Below, piece by piece: positions 1 through 12,300 of a DNA stretch of 64,000 nt. The stretch is taken from positions 151,066,812 to 151,130,811 of the forward strand of contig NC_073696.1 of NCBI RefSeq assembly GCF_029784165.1. Reading direction: 5' to 3'. The stretch comes from Wyeomyia smithii. Its lineage: Eukaryota > Arthropoda > Insecta > Diptera > Culicidae. The first letter of the stretch is position 1, and every line of letters starts with the position of its first letter. The notes beneath the pieces were generated by a model, which saw only the letters and a program-made list of their open reading frames with translations, was not told where the DNA came from and did no database searches. A program made the position numbers and the translations under genes.

Positions 1-189
1 CTATAAATGGAGGAACTTTTAGAAATATGTTATTTTTTAAATTTGAGTAAATTTAATTTACTACTAATTATTTAAAAAAAAGTTAGATACTTGATTGCTT
101 TGATAATGTTGGTCACCTCAATTTTTGATAATTTTTCAATGAGCGCTTTATCATATGTAACAACTTTGTAGAAAAAAAGTTTTTGTCTA

Positions 190-1182
190 AAATGTTGCTA
201 TAGAGCTCTAGACCCAAATTTCCCCCTAAATTCGGTTTCTGGACCATTGTGCAGTGTGCTTTGGTAGTTCCGATGGTTACCACCGCAAATCTCACAAGTT
301 TGAGGTGTACTTGCGGAGACGGTGTGGCTCTTCTGTGGCATAACTTTCGTTGGTTGCTGCTAGCTCTTTTAAACTGGAGGTGCTGTTTGGAAAGCCGCAT
401 TACAGTTTTCCAGAAATAAGCAGATAAACAATTATATGCTCCGATACTCCGGTGATTTCTTGTTGAAGGTAGCGCAAACTTTCGATGTGTCGATTGGTTT
501 CGGTGATGATTCCTCACAATTTCTTGTGGGACTCCAATGTCATTTTCTTCAAATTTAACAACCCACGAATGTGAGTTTCTACTAGTACCCGTTTGTTCTC
601 GTACCGTTTAATGGCATCTGTATCCCCCGAATTAGCCATTAAGTCCTAAAAGATAGCCTTGAATTTCGGCCAAGAATCATAGCTTCCATCAAAAGATGGA
701 ATTTGTGCTTTCAACGATTGTTGCTGGATGATGACCTGAGCTGCTGTGGGACTTACAGAAGGAGTTGTGTGGCAATCCGTGTTTTCGCTTCCAATAGTAA
801 TTCTTCCACTGCATTGGAAACATTGTAGAACAGCTCCTCAAAATTTGCATATTCATCATCCTGTGCATCGATCGCTTCATCGGGTACAATAGCTAATATC
901 TTGTTATGAATTTGGCTGTACTCGGCGTAATTTACACTCAAATTTGTAGACAACACTCCAAGTTGTGCCAATCCAGGCGTTGAAGCGATTAGCGTCCGGT
1001 TAATTCGCAGCAGTTCTCTGGCGCACTAATCCTTTATACTCCTGTGCTGTAGCAGCATCCATTTGCATCTCCCATTCGTCGAATCCGTGGAATGATGAAG
1101 AATCATTCGGAGATTGAGCTAGATTTTCCGTTTGTATAACCGCATCAGTACCAGCAGGGGTATTATGCTGCGCTTCCACTTT
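190..1182 (-). pseudogene. BEL/Pao retrotransposon gag remnant
   Basis: This is a degraded Gag, the structural polyprotein that packages retrotransposon RNA. On the minus strand an N-terminal helical segment (about 1090-760, including INRTLIAST and FEELFYNVS) is followed by a segment starting DGSYDSWPKFKAIF (about 690-520), the pattern seen in BEL/Pao Gag. A CEICGGNH zinc-knuckle-like motif lies near 265-300. The pieces are in different frames: there is a frameshift near 1005 and in-frame stops near 647 and 515. The high-coordinate (5') side is cut off at 1183 by a composite repeat copy, and no protease or pol follows within the window. The family call rests on remembered sequence pattern; the breakage is directly visible. 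Confidence 0.6.
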
Positions 1183-2345
1183 TTGCCTTTCTCCTAGAAA
1201 GGTATAGCTATCACTGGAAAAACCAAAGGTATAAAAATGGTCCCAATGGCCGAATGTCATATACCACTCAACCCCTTTCGACGAACTGAACATTTTCTGT
1301 ATGTATGTATGTATGTATGTATGTGTGTGTGTATGTGTGTGTGTGTATGTGTGTGTGTGTGTGCAACTTTTTTTTCTCACTCACTTTTCAGAGATGGGTG
1401 GACCGATTTCAACGAAATAAATTGCAAATGAAAGGTCTAGTTGCCCTATAAGATCCTATTGAATTTTATTGTAATCTGATTTCTAGTTTAGAGGTTATGT
1501 ATCAAAATGTAAAAATTACGAAACATCAATATCTCAGAAACTACACAACCGATTTGAACAATTGGTTTCAAATGAACAGGCTACCTAAAAAACCCTTCAC
1601 TTTTGAATTTTATGAAGATTGAATATGTGGTTCAGAAGTTATGGAAAGAAACGTGTTCTGGAGATTGAATCTCACTGATGTTTCTCAGAGATGGCTGGAC
1701 CGATTTTCGTAAAATCAGTGTCATGTGGAAGGTCTTGTTGCCCCATAAGACCCTATCGATTTTTTTTTGCAAACGATTTATTACTTTGCCTTTTATGTTT
1801 AAAAATGTGAAATCCAGCTATGAAAAGAAACATATTCCGAAGACTACTTGGACTCATTCACTTTTCTCAGAGATGGTCAAACCGATTTCCACAAAATTAG
1901 TGTCAAATGAAAGATCTAGCTGCCTCATAACACCCTATTGAATTTAGCTGTAATCGGACTGTAACTTCGTCTGTAATGTATCGAAATGTGAAAATCACGA
2001 AACTTCATTATCTTAGAAACTACACAACCGATTTAATCAATATTGATATCAGATGAACGGGCTAGTTACGGGTTAACTGATAAATTATGATTGAACGCGT
2101 GGTTTCAAAGTTTGGCTGCCCTATACGTTCCCTTTTCATTTGATTGTAATCAAACTTAAGCAACCGTTAGGTGTTAAATTGTCCAAACAACGAAAGTCTA
2201 TTATCTCAAGTATTGCACGACTTACTTGAACATAACTAGTGTCATACAAACGAGTCATCTCTCAAACTTACATATAACAAACTTCATAACAATTTGATAT
2301 GCTGTTCAAAAGTTTTGGTATAGCAAAGTGGACTGTATTCGGTGG
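1183..2345 (+). repeat. Composite repeat family, copy 1 (partial)
   Basis: The copy starts with the family terminus GCCTTTCTCCTAGAAAGG after a T run, then a TATG/TG microsatellite (about 1297-1362), then zone-A modules recognisable by CTCAGAGATGG near 1387 and 1684. It stops after zone A; zones B and C and the 3' end are absent. Short open frames here are by-products of the microsatellite and the modules. It interrupts the BEL/Pao gag relic. Confidence 0.75.
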
Positions 2346-4440
2346 AACGAGCAAGCGTCAATCAATCAACTCTTGGAAGCTCTGAAAAGAACTGGGGTTC
2401 ACTTTGCTCCTTGCCGAGGACGAAAAACTATAGCAGAGTTGATATTTCTTAACTACTTTTATTTCTCTTCTTCTTCCTACTGCTGATGCTTACAGAACGA
2501 TATTTAAAACAAAACTGAAAAAACATCACGATGCGACTGCTGCTTTGATAGCGTCGCGCTGGGGCTGGGATTTATTTGTCTTCGCTTGTAACCTGCGGTT
2601 CCCAAAAAGACTCTTGGGACTTCATCCCAAGTTTTCCTTACGAGTAAGTACGACTCAATGAAAAATGCTGTCAACATTGCGAGAGGAGAATGTTGATCCC
2701 AATATTCTTCGCCTTTATCTGGCAGCCTTCTCTCAGAAGGGTGTGAACGTACTCCAGAATGAATGCGAAAAGATTGCGTAAAAGGGGGTATTAATTAACT
2801 ACGTCTCGTGTAAATGCGTTGCTGAACGGATGTGGCCGAATGTCAAGATTTGACAACTAGTGTCAGATCTTGGCCCTCTCTAACAACTTTAGCCCTAGAA
2901 CTCTCGGCATCTTTCCGGATACGTTCTTTCTGTTCCTAACCGCGAAGGCGAGTAGAAGTGCGCGACGGAAAATTTAATCTAACTCTTGAATTGGAGAAAA
3001 GTGAAGAAGTGTAAAATAGTTAAAAAGCAGTATAGTTTAAAAAAAAAAGCTAAGAACATTAAGAGGAACAGAAGAAAGTTGAAAAGTGTTACCAAAATAA
3101 GAAGTGTGGTAAGTCGTGCGACTTTACCTGACTAGATACAGTATGTAAAACTAAATTTGTTATTTAGATCTAAGGCATTGTAACAACGACACACGGTAAC
3201 GCTACACTAACGGAAAGATTAAAATACAACGAAAAAAAAGGTAAATTGTTAATTATTAAAATGTAGATCATTATTGTTAAAACCTAAGGCTAGCACATGT
3301 TAAAAACTAACTAAATGTACAACACAAACACTAATAAAAATGAATAGGTCCAGAAAGGGCCTTTTTTTTCCTGTTTTTGGAACAAATTTCCAAGTTTTTC
3401 CCTTCAGAAAATTTGGAGAAAGTTACCCCCCCCCCCCCCTGTTCGGACGGACAATCGGTTCGGAAAGAGGTTAGGGTGACGGGACTTGGAGGAAAGATCA
3501 CGTGGCTTTCGGGAACTACCCGGTTCGGCGGTGATATTTGCCAGTTTATCGGCGGCAGTATTAGGCTTGGCTTTGGCGACGGTTCGCCTACCATACTTGG
3601 CAGCGATTTGGCCACAACTTCGAGCCGTTGTGCTACGCTCTTGACAGTTTGGTCAACGCATCCCATCATTAAAATCGGCATCCGGCTACGGCAGAAGTCC
3701 TTTTGTGGGCTGATGCGCCCCAATCCAGAGATTCACACATCGTTCGCCAGCGGTGAGGCCTGAGTCGGTGTACTGAACTGTCAGCGGAACTGGAAACAAG
3801 CGACCCGTGGGCGGGAATCGCTCCTAGAGGCAGTTTCGTGAGTTTACTAGCATTAAGACTGTGCATAGTTGTAAGAGTACACAATTAATTACCCGGAATT
3901 ATAGTAGCCGTACACGGCTTAAGCTAGCTTGCAAACTATTCGAGTTTAGGTACTATTTTGCCCTCACTTCGCTTATTGCAACGATTAACCTAAACCCGCA
4001 AAGGGGTTATCAGCCCTCGCGTCTTTTCGGTTGGTTAGAAATAATCGCATCCGTTGCCTTTGAGCATCCCCCCGTTTGTTAGGGTCCGTTCGGCGACACA
4101 TGCCACAGTTGTTCATCCCGCGACACATGCGAGTTAGTTCATCCCCCTTAGTCGATTAAGTTAATTCCCCTTCCCGACGAGAAGACTGTACAGGGTGGCT
4201 CGCATCGGCTGACAGCATTAGTTCACCAGTAAACGACACCCCTGAGAATCAAACCCCGACTGGAGTGCAGGTAGCCTACAGTTGGGGGTTTTCGAGGTTA
4301 CACGCTGATTGGTTGTTCGGTTTCTGTTGGAATGAATACCGATGCCGCGTGTGTTGTCGGCAGTTACAACATAGCAGTAAATGATCTGCTTTCGGCGGAG
4401 ACGGAACAAAAAGAGATCCATTCTTTTAGTATATATTATT
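2346..4440. other. Unassigned stretch
   Basis: I recognise no gene here. A poly-C run lies at about 3427-3439. An open minus frame (3331-3723) and an open plus frame (3377-3763) overlap each other and match nothing I know. The stretch lies on the 5' side of the BEL/Pao gag relic, so it could hold that element's leader or LTR, but I found no matching terminal pair. 3900-4420 is more GC-rich than its surroundings. Confidence 0.3.
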
Positions 4441-4878
4441 ATTTATAACGTTTTAACGTCTCAGCATTCAGAAATGCACTGTTAGATAAAATTGCAGCAA
4501 ATACTAGAGTTGCAATTCCCTCTATTATTTGTTTTAATGGAATATAAGAATACCGTAGTCCAACGTCATGCGGTCGTGTCCTGAATACCACCCTCCTACT
4601 TTTTCTTTAAACTTTTAATCAAAAAAATATTTTCAAGGGTATGGAAAGACAAAATTATTATCCATTTGGCTCTAAAAATATTTGTAATCATTAATAACTC
4701 CCCAAATAGTTTCTCGAAAATGAGTCGTGTTTCTAAAAATTTAACCAATAGCACAAAATAACATCTTTTGCCCATAGAAACCTCTATTCAAAGTTCCAAC
4801 CAAATCAAAAATAGTCGAATAAATTGGATGCCCGTTTTTTTGAAATTGCACTCAACTAGTATTCAATGACTTACTTAC
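4441..4878. other. AT-rich spacer, nothing recognised
   Basis: No gene, RNA or repeat signature was found. It lies just 3' of a host exon on the minus strand, so it is probably intron. Confidence 0.4.
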
Positions 4879-5132
4879 CGTTTTGTTCCATTGAAATCCC
4901 TGTCGTTGTCAAAATCTAATTGCAATTCCAGGTAGAATAGCGTTATTTGAAATACGATCGAAATATCAGTATCGAAGTATTGATTCCAAAACTGAAAACT
5001 TCCAAACTCGTCGAAATAGTTGTATATTTCAATATAGTGAGTCCGCAGCTTCTGTGGTATCAGTTTGTCCCAAAAATTCGACACTTTACACATATATAGC
5101 TGACATAATGCATAATGATCGATGTTATCCAG
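4879..5132 (-). CDS. Host exon, probable CABIN1-like
   Basis: A 254-nt open exon on the minus strand, bounded by an acceptor after a pyrimidine-rich tract (AG at 5134-5133) and a strong donor (CG/GTAAGT at 4879/4878). It encodes 84 residues starting LDNIDHYALCQLYM, and near its end has FQITLFYLELQLD. The last motif resembles the CMELQLD region of vertebrate CABIN1, an HIRA-complex scaffold, ahead of its later TPR part. The exon ends in phase 2. If read through, the next codon is TAA, so the donor matters. The next exon in transcript direction would lie left of the window or was not recognised. Splicing is predicted from consensus only, and the CABIN1 match is short, so the identity is tentative. 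Confidence 0.5.
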
Positions 5133-5187
5133 CTATAAAAAAATTAAAAACTGGATAAGGTAAAAATAACACGATATGAATAATTAC

Positions 5188-5335
5188 CTGTAGCTTTTGA
5201 ATAAGTATATCTAGATCGTGTCGACTCAATTCATTGAATTCTTCGGCCGAATTTATCATAGTTTCAGTCACATTTTGCTTTGTGTGGTTAAATCTTTTTC
5301 CAGAAAAAGGTGATATGCTCTTTGCAAAAGATTCT
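5188..5335 (-). CDS. Host exon, probable CABIN1-like
   Basis: A 148-nt open exon on the minus strand. The acceptor is TTTCGTAG at 5336-5343 and the donor is CAG/GTAATT at 5188/5187. It joins in phase across a 55-nt intron to the exon at 4879-5132. It encodes ESFAKSISPFSGKRFNH and ends LSRHDLDILIQKLQ, and the joined frame stays open through both exons, which supports a real gene. The first base completes a codon started in the previous exon (phase 2). A possible donor GTAAGTCG lies just upstream near 5392. By itself it has no diagnostic motif; its assignment depends on the neighbouring exon. Confidence 0.5.
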
Positions 5336-5412
5336 CTACGAAATAAAGATGCAAATTAGTAAAACAAAAAATATCTTTAGCACTCGACTTACATTTTTGG
5401 TAAGTATATATT

Positions 5413-6056
5413 AGGGGGGCAGCGAAAATGATCATGTCAAATTTCGAAAACCGACCATAAACATTTCGTTCATTGACCTAAAAAAATGATTTGTGCAAAA
5501 TTTCAGCTAAATAGGAAATGATTTAGAGGTGCCTCAAAGCTGTAATTTTTCGCCCCTTGAAAATCTACCAAGGGGGGAGTACATGAAATTGGAAAAATCG
5601 AAACTTTTTTTTCGATGCCAAATGACATGAAAATGCATAAAACGTCAAGATTTGGTGTTATTTGGAAAAAAAATTCCAAATAACACAAAATTTTTTCTGT
5701 GACTTAGCCGTTTACTGGGCCACCGAAAGATTAATATGGAATATTTTAGACCTGGCTTCTAAAACGACTCACAACTCGTAAATTGCTTAAATGTCCATTA
5801 GGTATCTCAAGCTTGATTTTCATTAAGGTGGTGTATTAATTTTTTACTAGAGTGGTTCGAAATACAATAAAAATTTAATTTGAAGTGGTTTAGTAGAAAA
5901 AATGATCATATTTATTTGCCTATTTGATATCCTGTACTTGATGTACCAAAAAGATGGTCCAACTAGTTTCCGTAAGGGTGGTGGCAAATACGAAAACCAT
6001 GAAATTTTATGATATTTAAAGAAGAAAAGAAACCTAATTTCCTAACCCTCCGTCAC
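5413..6056. other. AT-rich spacer with short palindrome
   Basis: No gene recognised. It begins with a G run (GGGGGGCAGCG) and holds a short inverted pair CCCCTTG/CAAGGGG near 5555-5576, plus a phrase near 5641-5665 that loosely resembles the MITE family at 35.2 and 53.4 kb. It may be an old MITE, but no paired termini were found. Confidence 0.3.
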
Positions 6057-6228
6057 AAAAGCAAAGCAAAGCCTTGGTGCAACATTCCGATTCGGAACTC
6101 GACCTTTTGTTTATTATACATAGACTACTAACAGTCTCTCCCGAGTCGAGACTCGAACCTACGATGAATGGCTTGTTGGGCCAGCATCGTACCTCGAAAC
6201 CAGCTAGGAGGGCCCTCCGTCACACGCT
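6057..6228 (-). repeat. tRNA-derived SINE
   Basis: Read on the minus strand, an A-box-like CTAGCTGGTTTCGAGG (about 6192-6207) is followed some 40 nt later by a B-box-like GGTTCGAGTCTCG (about 6146-6158). These are the split RNA polymerase III promoter elements of tRNA genes. A non-tRNA body follows and ends in short GCTTTGCTTT repeats at 6057-6075. It cannot form a full cloverleaf, so this is a SINE, not a tRNA gene. The body reads like a SINE type common in mosquitoes, which I recall by pattern and cannot name with certainty. Confidence 0.6.
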
Positions 6229-6309
6229 CGGTTACATTTTGTACAAAACTCTTTGCTAGTTATGGCGCGAGTAGTGCAATGCTAATGATATAAGTTTCCT
6301 ACTATGATT

Positions 6310-7276
6310 GTTTTTGCCTTTCTCCTAGAAAGGTAAAGCAATTACTGAAAAAAACTAAAGGTATAAAGGTGCTCCAGGGGGCCGAATGTCGTATATCACT
6401 CGACTTAGTTCGACGAGCTGAGCATTTTCGGTGTGTGTGTGTGTGTGTGTTTGTGTGTGTATGTGTGTGTGTATGTATGTAACGGTCTCCCAATCTCACT
6501 CGATTTTCTCAGAGATGACTGGACCGATTTCCATGAAACTAATTGCAAATGAAAGGTCCAATTGCCCCATTCAACACTATTGAATTTTATCGTAATCGGA
6601 TTTTTAGTTTCAAGGTTATGTATCAAAATGTGAAAATCACAAAACTTCAATATCTCAGTAACTAAACAACCGATTTGAACAAAATTGGTATCAAAAGAAC
6701 GGGCTTGTTTTTTAAACCATTTGTAAATTAACTTTTCAGTGTTTGGACATGTAGTTCAAAAGTTATGCAATGTTTCGAAGACTGTTTAATCTCACTCATG
6801 TTTCTCAGATATTGCAAGACCGATTTTCACAAAATTAGTGTCATATGGAAGGTCTTGTTGCCCCATAAGACCCTATTGAATTTTATTGTAATTGGACTTC
6901 AACTTTGTTCGTTATGTATAATAATGTGAAATCAGGCTATGAAAAGAAACATTATCCTGAGACTGCTCGAACTCACCCATTTTTCTCAGAGATGGCTGGA
7001 CCGATTTTCACGCAATAAGTTGCAAATGAAAGATCTAGTAGTCTCATAATACCCTACTAAATTTTATTATAATCGGACTGTAACGTTGTCTTTTATGTAA
7101 CGAAATGTGAAAATCACGAAGCTTCATCATCTCAGAAACTTCACAACCGATTGGAACAAAACAGGTAACAAATGAACATGCTGTCTTCAAAACCGTCGAT
7201 GATTTTTACAATGAATAAACATGTGGTCCAGAAGTTATAAATATAAACGTTTTCTGATGAGTTTATATCATTCACT
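6310..7276 (+). repeat. Composite repeat family, copy 2 (partial)
   Basis: Starts with TTTTTGCCTTTCTCCTAG, has a TG-rich microsatellite (about 6430-6480), then several zone-A modules (CTCAGAGATG near 6510 and 6987). No zone B or C. The next copy begins directly after it in the same orientation. Confidence 0.75.
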
Positions 7277-7816
7277 AATTCTTGCCTTTCTTCAAGGAAG
7301 GTATAACTATCACTGGCAAAACCGAAGGTATAAAAGTGCTCCAAACGGTCGAATGGCATATATCACTCAATTGAACTCCATGAGCTGAGCATTTTCTGTA
7401 TGTGTGTGTGTATGTGCAAATTTTCAACCTCACCCGATTTTCTCAGAGATGACTGGACCGATTTTCAAAAAATTATTTGCAAATGAAAGGTCTAGTTGCC
7501 CCATTAAACCCTATTAAATTATATTGTAATCGGATTTTTAGTTTATATGTTGTGTATCAAAATGTGGAAATAACGAAAGTTCATTATCTCAGGAACTACA
7601 CAACCGATTTTAACAAAATTGGTTCTAAATTAACGGGCTACCTAAAAACCCTTAACATTCGAATTTTATAAAGATTGGACATGTGGTTTAAAAGTTTCGG
7701 AAAGAAATGTGTTCTGGAGACTATTTGATCTTACTCATATTTCTCAGAGATGGCTGAACCAATTTTCATAAAATCAGTATCATATGGAAGGTCTAGTTGC
7801 GCCATAAGACTCTATT
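7277..7816 (+). repeat. Composite repeat family, copy 3 (partial)
   Basis: Begins with a mutated terminus (CTTGCCTTTCTTCAAGGAAG), has a short TG run near 7400, then two to three zone-A modules. It is cut off where copy 4 begins. Confidence 0.7.
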
Positions 7817-8735
7817 GATTTTTGCCTATCTCCTAGAAAGGTATAGCAATCCCTGCAAAAACCGTAGGTATAAAAGTGCTTCAAAGGGTCGAATGTCGTA
7901 TATCAATCGACTTAGTTTAACGAACTGAGCATTTTATGTATGGGTGTGTGTGTATATGTGTGTGTGTATGTATGTATGTAACGCTCTCCCAATCTCACTC
8001 GATTTGCTCAGAGATGGCTAGACCGATTTTCATGAAACTAATAATGCAAATGAAAGTTCTAGTAGCCTTATAAGACCCTATTGAATTTTATTATAATCTT
8101 ATCTGTTATGTATCAAAATGTAAAAATTATAAAACTTCATTATCTCAAAAACTGCACAACCGATTTAAACAAAATTGGTTTTAAATAAACATGCTACCTA
8201 AAAAACCCTTAACTTTTGAATTTTATAAAGATTGGACTTGTAGGTCAAAAGCTATGACGTGTTCTGGAGACTATTGAATCTCACTCATGTTTCTCAGAGA
8301 TGGCTGGACCGATTTTCATAAAATCAGTGTCATATGGAAGGTCCAGTTGCCCCATGATACCCTATTGATTTTTATGCAATCGTGTTAAAAAAAATTTCTG
8401 AAATCGTGTTAAAAATATGAAATCCAGCTATGAAAAGAAAAAAATATTCCGAAGACTACTCAAACTCACTCACTTTTCTCAGAGATGGTCAAACCGATTT
8501 CCACAAAATTAGTGTCAAATGAAAGGTCTAGCTTCCTCATAATACCCTATTAAATTTCACTGTAATCGGACTTAAACTTCGTCTGTAATGAATCAAAATG
8601 TGAAAATTACGAAACTTCATTATCTTAGAAACTACACAACCGATTTGAACAATACTGATTTCAGATGAACAGGCTGGTTAAAGGTTAACTGACGAATTAT
8701 TATGATTGTACACGTAGTTCAAAGGTTGTGAAAAG
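7817..8735 (+). repeat. Composite repeat family, copy 4 (partial)
   Basis: Begins TTTTTGCCTATCTCCTAG, has TG/TATG repeats near 7945-7980 and zone-A modules through about 8720. The 3' zones are missing. Copies 2-4 lie head to tail. Confidence 0.7.
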
Positions 8736-9321
8736 CAAATCATATTTGATATAGAAAAAAAAATCTTACTATAAACAATCGAATCAAAAATTATATTTTA
8801 ACGAATGATATATCGAGTCTACATATAATCGAGTCCAACCTATATATGAGTACAGTGACGTTTCGATTATACCACGATCAAGAAAAAATTTCGCGTCATA
8901 TTTTTGAAACATATTCGTTTCATGTTATTCGCATGAGTTAATGCATGTTCATATATGTTTGAAGATTATGTTTAAAATGTTCGGTATGGTTTCACTGCTA
9001 CCAATGCACTATGGGCCAGAAATGGAATCTAGCGGAACGAAATTAATAGAGCTCTCAGGGTTTGACCATTCGGTTTCCAGTCTTCTACAAAGTTTCTTGG
9101 TATAGTAAGGGCTTCATTTTGGATGTTTGAATTAGTTCAGAATTTAGCAGCAAAGGTGGCGTTGCGATGCCAACTTCTTTCTCTTACACGCTAGAGCTTT
9201 GCAGTATTCGACAAAGTTGTAGATCCCTAAATCCCATGAAATTTTACAGAATATAAAAATTTCTAACTCTTCAAGTTTCAGAGATCTACGAGTTTTTATA
9301 AATTTTGTCTGAATTTCACGT
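8736..9321. other. Unassigned AT-rich spacer
   Basis: No coding region or known repeat recognised. It separates the truncated composite copies from the full-length one and may contain an old MITE. Confidence 0.3.
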
Positions 9322-12300
9322 TTTTGCCTTTCTCCTAGAAAGGTATAGCAATCACTGGAAAAACCGAAAGTATAAAAGTGCTCCAAAGGGCCGAATGGCA
9401 TATATCACTCGACTCAGCTCGACGAGCCGAGCATTTTCTGTATGTGTGTGTATGTGTGTGTGTGTGTATGTGCAGATTTTTATTCTCACTCACTTTTCTC
9501 AGAGATGGCTGGACCGATTTTCATGAAATTAATTGCAAATGAAAGGTCTTGTAGCCCCATAAGACTCTATTGAATTTTATTGTAATCGGATTTTTAGTTT
9601 AGAGGTTATGTTTAAAAATGTGAAAATCATGAAACATCAATATCTCAGAAACTACACAACCGATTTGAACAAAATTGGTCTCAAAAGAACGGGCTACCTA
9701 GAAAACCCTTAAGTTTTGAATTTTTATAAAGATTGAACTTGTGGTTCAAAAGTTATGAAGAGAAACGTGTTCTGAAGACGGTTTAATCTCACTCATGTTT
9801 CTCAGAGATGGCTGAACCGATTTTCATAAAATCAGTGTCAAATGGAAGGTCCTGTTGCCCCATAAGACCCTATTGATTTGTTTTGCAATCGGACTATTAC
9901 TTTGCCTGTTATGTTTAAAAATGTGAAATCCAGCTATGCAAAGGAACATATTCCGAAGACTACTTGGACTCACTCACTTTTCTCAGAGATGGCTGACCCG
10001 ATTTCCACAAAATTAGTGTCAAATGAATGATAGCTGCCTCAGAAGACCCTATTGAATTTTACTGTAATCGAACTGTAACTTCATTTGTAACGTGCCAACT
10101 TGTGAAAATCACGAAACTTCATTATCTCAGAAACTACACAACCGATTTGATTATCATTATCAGATGAGCGGGCTAGTTAGGGGTTAACTGATGAATTATG
10201 ATTGAACACGTGGTTTCAAATTTTGGCAGCCCTACACGTTCCCATTTCATTTGATTATAATCGAACTTAAGCAACCGTTATGTATTAAATTGTTAATAAA
10301 ACAACGAAAGTCTATTATTTAAAAGATTACATGACTTATTTGAACATAACTAGTGTCATACGAACGAGTCATCTCTCAAACTTACAAATAACAAACTTCA
10401 TAACAATTTGATATGTGGCTCAAAAGTTATGGAAAGAAGAGAAATTCAAAGACAATTTAAAACTATACCTGCTTTGATCGATATATGTGGCCTCAACATA
10501 ATTTAAATGTGGTTTCGTACTTTTTGAACGTTCCAAGTTCATTGATTCCTTGCGGTTCGTTTGAAGTCTGCAAATGCAGGACGAATCGGCCACAGGATAT
10601 GATCAAAGTCAAATAACAAATCGTTTGAAATGATTGGTTTTATCGAGATGACAACATGCCAAAAGACGAGGCTTCTGTACATCGCCTTAATTCTGAATAT
10701 ATTCATATTGGTTTTTGGTTGTTTTCCACAAACTAAATGTGGTCGTCTTCAAATTCAAAATAGTGTCCAGGGTCAATGTTTGGTTTCTATGCATCATCAC
10801 GTTTACGGAAATATCCATATTGAATATTTTTCGGTCATTTCCGACTGTTGCCTATAAGTTGCCATTAAGCAATTCAAAATGGTGCCTGAGGTCAATTGTT
10901 AGCTCCTAGCATCATTCTGGTTCCAGAGATACTCATATTGGATAGTATTTGTTTATTTAAGGCTGTTTTTCACAAACCGGTAGTCGCCATTTTGGATTTC
11001 AAAATGGTATTTAGGATACTGGTTGAAGAAAAACTCATATTGGGTGATATTTGGTCGCTTTGGACTGTTTTTCAGAAGCCGAAAGTTGTCAAAATTGCCT
11101 GTGAAATCAATTTCTGTCATCTGGGCGTAATTCTGGTTTCGAAAACATTCATATTGAATGGTATTTGGTCATTTCCGGGTGTTTGCCAGACACCGGAAGT
11201 CACCATCTTAAAATTCAAGATTGTGTCTGTGATCAATTTTTAGCTTCTGTCCATCTTTCTGGTTCCGGAGATACTCATATTTAATGGGAATCGTCCATTT
11301 CAGGTTGTTTTCCAGAAACCGGAAGTTGCCATCTTACAATTCAAAATCTTGTCTGAAGTCGATTTGTGGCTCCAGTGCATCATTACGGTTCCGGAAATAC
11401 CCATATTGGGTGGTATTTGGTCATTTGCCGTTGTTTTTCCGACACCGGAAGTCGCCATTTTGGATTTCATAAAGGCATTTGGAGACAATTTCTGGATTTG
11501 AACGGCATACTGGTTAAAGAAAAACTCATATTGGGTGGTATTTTGTCATTTTCTGCTGTTTTCAGAAACCGGAAGTCGCCACCTTAGAATTTAAAATGCT
11601 ATCTGTGGTCGATTTTAGCTCCTGTGTATTATTCTAGATCTCGATATTATTATATTGGGTGGAAATCGGCCATTCTCGGCTGTTTTCCAGAAACCGTAAG
11701 TTGCCATCTTACAATCCAAAATGTTGTCTGAGGTCGATTATGGAACATATTTGCTACCACTAAAAACATTCACCTGCCAATATGGTTCCATTTAGTTGAT
11801 TAGTTCGCGAGATGTGCAGAAATTTGTGTAGAAACATGTACTTCCAGAAGAGGGAGGGGCGTCAAACCATTATGGACATATTTGTTACCTCTAAAAACAT
11901 TCACATACTAAATTTGGTTGTATTTTCTTGATTGGTTCTTGAGCTGTGCGAAATTTATGTTTCATTTTCATGGGATCCCTCCCTTATAGAAGAGGGAGTC
12001 GGGTTTCAAACCATTATGTACATATTTGTTACCACTAAAAACATTTACCTGCCAAATTTTGTTCCATTTGGTTGATTAGTTCTCGAGATGTGCACAAATT
12101 TGTGTTTCATGCAACTATTATGGACGTATTAGTTACCCCTTAAAACATCCACATGCCAAATTCGGTTTCATTTGCTTGGTTTGCTCTTGAGTTGTGCAGA
12201 AATTTATGTTTCATTTGTATGGGACCCCTCCCTTCCAGAAGAGGAAGGGGTCTCAAACTATCATAGGAACCTTTATCGGCACCAAAAACCCCTACATACA

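Noticed and set aside
1000..1380. Histidine/threonine repeat protein start
   Set aside because: The repeat part is the TG/TATG microsatellite; only the C-terminal part (below 1182) is gag.
3331..3763. Two overlapping antisense ORFs of about 130 codons
   Set aside because: No recognisable motif, both cross a poly-C run, and they overlap each other, so neither was called as a gene.
6057..6228. tRNA gene
   Set aside because: A- and B-box-like elements are present but no cloverleaf can be formed and a SINE body follows.
9490..10560. CRISPR-like array
   Set aside because: The repeats are long, diverged and without short regular unique spacers, in a eukaryotic context.
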